From an uncultured Ruminococcus sp. (GTDB taxonomy: Bacteria; Bacillota; Clostridia; Oscillospirales; Acutalibacteraceae): a DNA stretch of 37,177 bases. Positions 33,647 to 37,177 of this stretch are shown piece after piece (position 1 is the stretch's first letter; every line of letters starts with the position of its first letter). Made by a program: the position numbers and the translations under genes. A model generated the notes under the pieces. It searched no databases. It was not told where the DNA came from and was given only the letters and a program-made list of their open reading frames with translations. The stretch covers positions 1 through 37,177 of the forward strand of contig CADCDE010000033.1 in NCBI GenBank assembly GCA_902800065.1, written 5' to 3'.

Positions 33647-33685
33647 AAACAAGGTAAGAATTTTATCTTCTTACCTTGTTTTTTT
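33647..33685 (+). terminator. Terminator of tRNA-Trp
   Basis: A perfect 14-bp stem, AAACAAGGTAAGAA / TTCTTACCTTGTTT (33647-33660 and 33668-33681), followed by T. The A-rich start also makes it usable for the converging ABC gene. Confidence 0.93.
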
Positions 33686-33745
33686 ACAATCAATTTCAAG
33701 CGGTTATAATATTCAAAGGCTTCATATCAGGATGACATAAAAGGA

Positions 33746-35458
33746 TTACATATTCTCCTCTACCCCATTCTCTGTGAATTTGAGTACCCTGTCACAGATT
33801 GTCAAGGCAGCAGGACGGTGCGTTACTATGATAACCGTCTTGTCTGTCATCTGCCGCAGATTTTCAAGCAATTTCTTTTCAGTTGCTGCATCAAGGGAGC
33901 TTGTGGCTTCGTCAAGTATCAGAACAGGGCTTTCGGAAAATATAGCTCTCGCTATGGCTATTCGCTGCATTTGTCCCTCTGAAAGACCTGTTCCTCTCTC
34001 TCCGAGAAGTGTATCAATATTATTTTCAAGCTCTGACACAAATTCATAGGCACAGGCAATTTTCAGTGCCTGTGTTATTTTTTCGTCATTCTGCATTTGT
34101 GCTTTATCCGCAAAGGCAACTGATTCTCTTACAGTTCCGGTCATCAGCTTGTTGCCTTGGGGTACATAAGCAAACAACCGATGATAACGAGAGGTGAGTA
34201 TTTCTGTGCTGTTTGCAGTACGATAATAACATTTTCCTGCATCAGGATAATAAATACTCATCAGCAGTTTTATTACCGTTGACTTGCCGCATCCGCTATT
34301 TCCTGTAAATGCTACATATTCGCCCTTTCTGACACTGACATTGATATTATCAAGTACAACGGGCATACCGTCCTTGGTAAGCTCTGTTACCTTTTCAGAC
34401 GGGGGATAGTATGTAAAGCTGACATTTTTCAGACCTATCTCCTGCAGGCTGCTGTCATATAATTCTTGTACTTCTTCAAGCAGCAAAGGTGGCTCTGTGT
34501 TTTCTTCATCAAAACCCTCAATTTCCATAAGCCTTTCGGCACTTGCTGTCATAGCATAAAATCTCGGAAGATAGCCCGTAATATTTGCAAATGGTGACTG
34601 TATCTGTGAAATGAGCTGTGTTACTGCCGTCAGCGTACCCAGAGTGATAGTTCCCATAAGTATTCCCCAGCCGCACCATGTCACACCAAACAGGTACATT
34701 CCCTGAATTGCCGTACCAAAACCGATATTACAGAAATTTGAAAACCGGTTTTTTCTCATTCGTGCTGTCTTGTGTTCTTTTGCTTTATCAGTCATTTCCT
34801 GCTCTGTCTGCTGTTCGGCTGCAAAGGAACGTATCATCATCATATTGCCGAGTGTTTCCTGCAGAAATATCCTCAGACTGCCGTCTTTTTCCTGAACATT
34901 CTTATGAAGCCGTTTCAGCACCTTGCGGAAAGCATATGTCAGGATAACCATTACAATACCTCCGGGGAGTATTATCCATGTAAACCAAGGCTGCAATATG
35001 ATTATCATTATGACAGCACTTATCATTTTGACCGCCATTCCCGCAATTCCCGGAATTATCTCCGTATAGCCGTTTGCAACAACGGCTGTATCATTTGTGA
35101 GCCGATTGAGCCATTCTCCCGAATGTACAGCATCCACTGCAGCAAAACTCTTGTTGAGCAGATTTTTCATAAGGCGTTCCTTGAATATATTTTCAAGCGA
35201 TGATCTTGACAATTCGTTCAGAAACCGTATTACTGCCCTCATTGAAAGCTGTGCGATCACAAGAAGAATTATCAGACATACATTCCATACAAAAGTATTT
35301 GTATCCTTTGCAACAGCACTATCCACAATATTGCGAAGCAGCAGAGCATAAAGCACACCGCTTGCTCCGTGTAATACCTGTATCAATATAAGCAGCAGGA
35401 TATATGCTTTTTTTCGTTTTGGAACCGAATAAAGCCATTTTATAACATTGTTTTTCAT
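33746..35458 (-). CDS. ABC exporter with fused membrane and ATPase domains
   Basis: A type IV (MsbA-like) half-transporter of about 570 aa. The membrane domain (about residues 15-310) has six helices. The ATPase domain has Walker A GNSGCGKST (near 390), the Q-loop in YVPQGNKL, signature LSEGQMQR, Walker B VLILDEATSSLD and the H-loop in IVTHRPA. There is no N-terminal C39 peptidase. The start is uncertain: ATG 35458 opens the recognisable protein but lacks a close ribosome site. GTG 35479 is possible; still earlier codons lie in repeat DNA. The HPr-kinase-like gene is upstream on the same strand. Substrate is unknown; export of a peptide or drug fits the family. Confidence 0.88.
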   Translation of the reverse strand: MKNNVIKWLYSVPKRKKAYILLLILIQVLHGASGVLYALLLRNIVDSAVAKDTNTFVWNVCLIILLVIAQLSMRAVIRFLNELSRSSLENIFKERLMKNLLNKSFAAVDAVHSGEWLNRLTNDTAVVANGYTEIIPGIAGMAVKMISAVIMIIILQPWFTWIILPGGIVMVILTYAFRKVLKRLHKNVQEKDGSLRIFLQETLGNMMMIRSFAAEQQTEQEMTDKAKEHKTARMRKNRFSNFCNIGFGTAIQGMYLFGVTWCGWGILMGTITLGTLTAVTQLISQIQSPFANITGYLPRFYAMTASAERLMEIEGFDEENTEPPLLLEEVQELYDSSLQEIGLKNVSFTYYPPSEKVTELTKDGMPVVLDNINVSVRKGEYVAFTGNSGCGKSTVIKLLMSIYYPDAGKCYYRTANSTEILTSRYHRLFAYVPQGNKLMTGTVRESVAFADKAQMQNDEKITQALKIACAYEFVSELENNIDTLLGERGTGLSEGQMQRIAIARAIFSESPVLILDEATSSLDAATEKKLLENLRQMTDKTVIIVTHRPAALTICDRVLKFTENGVEENM

Positions 35459-35510
35459 CGTTTCAGTAATTTTTTTCACCCTTACTCTTAACAGTTTTAT
35501 ATCTCTGCTT

Positions 35511-35568
35511 GTCACCCTGAACCAAGTGAATGTTCTCAAAAAGATTCCTTACTGCGTTCGGAATGACA
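35511..35568 (-). repeat. Variant REP-type palindrome upstream of the ABC gene
   Basis: On the minus strand it opens GTCATTCCGAACGCAGTAAG and closes TTCAGGGTGAC, a diverged relative of the palindrome in the 115-bp elements. It abuts the truncated element at 35609-35663. Confidence 0.6.
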
Positions 35569-35608
35569 GATTGTTTGTACATTTTTCAGATTTGCTCATT
35601 TATAGTTT

Positions 35609-35663
35609 TTAAAATGTTTCATTTTGCTCGAAACGACATAGAGCAATTTATTTTGTCGTTTAC
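35609..35663 (-). mobile_element. Truncated 115-bp MITE-like element, copy C
   Basis: On the minus strand the first 55 bases match the left half of the 115-bp element (GTAAACGACAAAATAAATTG and onward), followed by TA on the outside. Sequence similarity stops in the central hairpin, so the right half has been lost or replaced. Its hairpin variant (AAACATTTT) matches copy D, not A or B. Confidence 0.75.
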
Positions 35664-35676
35664 TATAGTTCGTAAA

Positions 35677-36405
35677 TCATTGCATTCCCTCATAAGCGAT
35701 CTTTGCCGCTGAAATATCCATATTACAGCCAAGTCGGTAAAACTTTATACTTTCAGCAAGCATATCTATAAGCGACAGTGTTTTTGTTATTTTAACAACA
35801 TCCCCAGGACGATACACCTGTTGCAGCATGATAGGATAAGCTTGTTTTGCGTTGATTGGCTCGATATGGTTTACGGTTGAACGTGTCAGAATACAGATCG
35901 TTTTCAGTGGGACGGAAATATTATTGCCAAGCCGATGCTTACCGTTATATGGAGTACCGTAAACAGTCACACCTTTTTCTGTGATATGCAGTAACGGCTT
36001 ATCGTCATTTACCATAACTGCCTGTTCTCCGAAATACTCACGCCATAGCCTTGTATGTGTGGATTTTCCTGTGCCCGATTTTGCTGTAAACAGATAACCT
36101 ATGCCGTCAACAGCTATACACGAACCGTGAAACAGTACTGTATCATATTCGATCATTTTCTCTGCTATCTTGCGGTAAACCGCCAATTCCTCAAGGTAGC
36201 TGTCAGAGGAATTATAAGGAGTTCTACCCTCCAATACAGCCGATCTTGCATTCTTTTTACGCTCATATTCAATATCTTCCTGTGTAGTAGTCACAGAATA
36301 ATCGACAGGCTCATCTGTAAGGTAGTCGATACAGTATTCGTGTACCTCACTATATATAGAATTTATTTCTGCCACTTTATCCGCTATCTTATATTTATTT
36401 ACCAT
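35677..36405 (-). CDS. HPr kinase-like / PEPCK-like P-loop protein
   Basis: A 242-aa protein of the HPr-kinase/PEP-carboxykinase-like fold. The P-loop AKSGTGKSTHTRLW lies near residues 110-123, followed by VMVNDDKPLL near 134-143 with candidate catalytic acids, and GTPYNGKHRLG near 155. Free-standing proteins of this type often sit beside ABC exporters and PqqD-like genes in peptide-modification loci (some phosphorylate a peptide precursor). No PqqD, precursor or cyclase gene is visible here. ATG 36405 has AAAAAGGC upstream; earlier in-frame codons fall inside a 115-bp repeat element. It lies upstream of the ABC gene with repeat DNA between. The molecular function is inferred from family only. 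Confidence 0.72.
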   Translation of the reverse strand: MVNKYKIADKVAEINSIYSEVHEYCIDYLTDEPVDYSVTTTQEDIEYERKKNARSAVLEGRTPYNSSDSYLEELAVYRKIAEKMIEYDTVLFHGSCIAVDGIGYLFTAKSGTGKSTHTRLWREYFGEQAVMVNDDKPLLHITEKGVTVYGTPYNGKHRLGNNISVPLKTICILTRSTVNHIEPINAKQAYPIMLQQVYRPGDVVKITKTLSLIDMLAESIKFYRLGCNMDISAAKIAYEGMQ

Positions 36406-36439
36406 AATTTTCACAGCCTTTTTGTATGCCTGATCTATA

Positions 36440-36554
36440 GTAAACATCAATGAAAATTTCCTTTTGTCATTCTGAGGAACGAAGTGACGAAACATATTTC
36501 AAAAATGTTTCGCTTTGCTCGGAATGACATAGAACAATTTATTTTGTCGTTTAC
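36440..36554 (-). mobile_element. 115-bp MITE-like element, copy D
   Basis: Exactly 115 bp with the GTAAAC/GTTTAC ends and TA on both sides, in reverse orientation relative to copies A and B. The inner hairpin has changed sequence (GAAACATTT...AAATATGTTTC). Two base pairs have changed on both sides and one wobble has become a Watson-Crick pair. It lies between the predicted promoter and the start of the HPr-kinase-like gene, so it would be transcribed as that gene's 5' UTR. Confidence 0.82.
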
Positions 36555-36574
36555 TATAAAAGGTCATTTTTTAT

Positions 36575-36603
36575 ATTGTAATATAGTTTTATGGAAATTG
36601 CAA
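36575..36603 (-). promoter_or_regulatory. Probable promoter of the HPr-kinase-like gene
   Basis: On the minus strand TTGCAA (36598-36603), a 17-base spacer and TACAAT (36575-36580). The predicted start near 36568 would place the entire 115-bp element in the leader RNA. Confidence 0.55.
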
Positions 36604-36729
36604 TATTCATTTTATTAGACTCAATATGATTTTATAAGAATATTTGATTGATAAATTCTAATAAAATGCCAACCAGTTGTACAAATTTACTTTTTGAATG
36701 TCATCATGATTTTTGTACAAAAATACCAT
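36604..36729. promoter_or_regulatory. Divergent intergenic region with operator-like palindromes
   Basis: No gene is seen. A perfect 11-bp inverted repeat, ATTTTATTAGA (36609-36619) / TCTAATAAAAT (36657-36667), lies beside the HPr-kinase-like promoter. Two perfect TTGTACAA palindromes (36677-36684 and 36713-36720) are 36 bases apart, the second 10 bases before the -35 of the 79-aa gene. The spacing is close to 3.5 helical turns. Confidence 0.5.
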
Positions 36730-36758
36730 TTGATTTTATCGAAATAAAATGATATAAT
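36730..36758 (+). promoter_or_regulatory. Promoter of the 79-aa protein gene
   Basis: TTGATT (36730-36735), a 17-base spacer and a perfect TATAAT (36753-36758). The predicted start near 36765 is only a few bases before a leader hairpin. Confidence 0.8.
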
Positions 36759-36768
36759 ACAATAAACT

Positions 36769-36814
36769 AACGTGTTGCAAATCACTGCGTAAATCCAGTT
36801 GTTTGCGGCACGTT
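36769..36814 (+). promoter_or_regulatory. 5' leader hairpin of the 79-aa protein gene
   Basis: A 13-bp stem, AACGTGTTGCAAA / TTTGCGGCACGTT (36769-36781 and 36802-36814), with two G-T wobbles and a 20-base loop. It is followed by TTATTATTTTT before the GGAGG site. It may stabilise the mRNA 5' end or attenuate transcription; the T-tract is broken, so full termination is doubtful. Confidence 0.6.
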
Positions 36815-36838
36815 TTATTATTTTTGGAGGTGCATATT

Positions 36839-37078
36839 TTGAAAAGAATCAAAGAAGCCTGTATTTGTCAGACACTTCATTTTATGCTCAGTGAAAATGT
36901 CGAACGCACTCTTGCTGTAAAGTTTGTAAAGGACGAGGTCGAAAAATACAAATCTTCACTGGAAAGAAACAATACAAAGTACAAGATTATTGAGGAAACA
37001 ATTCAGCCTGACGGTTCTGTAATAATGAAGATTAAAAAACAGTACAATTACAGTCCGGTAGGCTCATATCTTGACTAA
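36839..37078 (+). CDS. Small 79-aa protein of unknown function
   Basis: Starts at TTG 36839 (MKRIKEACICQTLHFML), chosen because GGAGG lies 8 bases upstream; an in-frame ATG at 36803 is inside the leader hairpin. The protein is soluble, with a helical Lys/Glu-rich middle (VKDEVEKYKSSLE) and a beta-like end (QPDGSVIMKIKKQYN) finishing PVGSYLD. I have the impression of similar small proteins in other gut Clostridia but cannot name a family. It has a strong promoter, a structured leader and a divergent neighbour, suggesting regulated expression. No downstream gene is visible before the window ends. Confidence 0.75.
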   Translation: MKRIKEACICQTLHFMLSENVERTLAVKFVKDEVEKYKSSLERNNTKYKIIEETIQPDGSVIMKIKKQYNYSPVGSYLD

Positions 37079-37110
37079 TACCTTGTTGAATCTAAAACTT
37101 TTATGTATTT

Positions 37111-37175
37111 GTCATTCCGAACGCAGTGAGGAATCTTTGAAAGATTCTTCGTCGCTGTCGCTCCTCAGAATGACA
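37111..37175 (+). repeat. REP-type palindrome at the right edge
   Basis: Runs from GTCATTCCGAACGCAGTGAG to CTCCTCAGAATGAC with the central GAATCTTTGAAAGATTC hairpin. There are no GTAAAC ends. It lies just after the 79-aa gene and might act as its 3' hairpin. Confidence 0.75.
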
Positions 37176-37177
37176 GT

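Noticed and set aside
33064..33699. A 211-codon open frame on the minus strand across the LRR 3' end and the tRNA.
   Set aside because: It runs antisense through the tRNA-Trp gene and two terminators. Its QKDLNPRHVVLETTALP segment is the familiar false translation of a tRNA complement that appears in many genomes. It has no ribosome site and covers a well-supported gene on the other strand.
33746..35458. A peptidase-containing bacteriocin exporter.
   Set aside because: There is no C39 peptidase domain; the N-terminus goes straight into the first membrane helix.
35459..35539. An N-terminal extension of the ABC exporter starting near 35539.
   Set aside because: The extra codons translate REP-repeat DNA and give a basic, non-conserved leader; no ribosome site supports the early start.

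Overview
The window is AT-rich chromosomal DNA of a low-GC Gram-positive anaerobe. I infer the class Clostridia, family Oscillospiraceae/Ruminococcaceae, probably a Ruminococcus-like gut organism. The grounds are the compact sepF-divIVA-lspA-rluD division block, an IreB-family protein, the dgt-dnaG-rpoD order, an [FeFe]-hydrogenase maturation operon, and a large secreted BspA-type leucine-rich-repeat protein. Species identity cannot be read from the sequence alone.

Layout. (1) Positions 1-6346, minus strand: a housekeeping run transcribed as uridine phosphorylase, miaA, an HlyD-like membrane adaptor, yggS, sepF, divIVA, lspA and rluD (cut by the left edge). Neighbours overlap or sit close together. 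(2) 6371-14024, minus strand: corA, a Ser/Glu-rich lipoprotein, dnaE with a SUKH-like gene just upstream, and a THUMP-domain RNA methyltransferase. (3) 14137-18807, plus strand: a strong promoter, a roughly 160-nt potentially structured leader ending in an intrinsic terminator, then a TM1266-type regulator, hydE, hydG, an unrecognised 132-aa gene and hydF. These build the H-cluster cofactor of [FeFe] hydrogenase; no structural hydrogenase is present. (4) 18970-23591, plus strand: ireB, two unrecognised small genes, a DUF1858 gene without a usable start, trmK, a Nif3-like gene and rqcH. (5) 23622-28246: an ECF transporter S component (minus) diverging from dgt-dnaG-rpoD (plus); the two promoters share one -35 box. 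(6) 28256-33686: a REP-type repeat array, a terminator, a 1623-aa LRR/Ig-like surface protein and tRNA-Trp. (7) 33746-37177: an ABC exporter and an HPr-kinase-like P-loop protein (minus), diverging from a 79-aa protein whose leader opens with a 13-bp hairpin.

The most distinctive signal not explained by genes is a family of dispersed repeats. Three copies (7497-7611, 18817-18931, 36440-36554) are each exactly 115 bp. They have GTAAAC...GTTTAC ends, are flanked by TA on both sides, and carry a REP-like palindrome inside. They look like a TA-targeting MITE. The inner palindrome also occurs alone, truncated, or as a tandem array at several other sites. Where the inner hairpin differs between copies, most of the changes preserve base pairing.

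The strongest candidates for undescribed regulation are the leader upstream of the hydrogenase maturation operon and the divergent 36.4-36.8 kb region. The latter contains operator-like palindromes, a MITE lying inside a 5' UTR, and a hairpin leader. All functional statements rest on reading motifs in the translated sequence; no database search was run.
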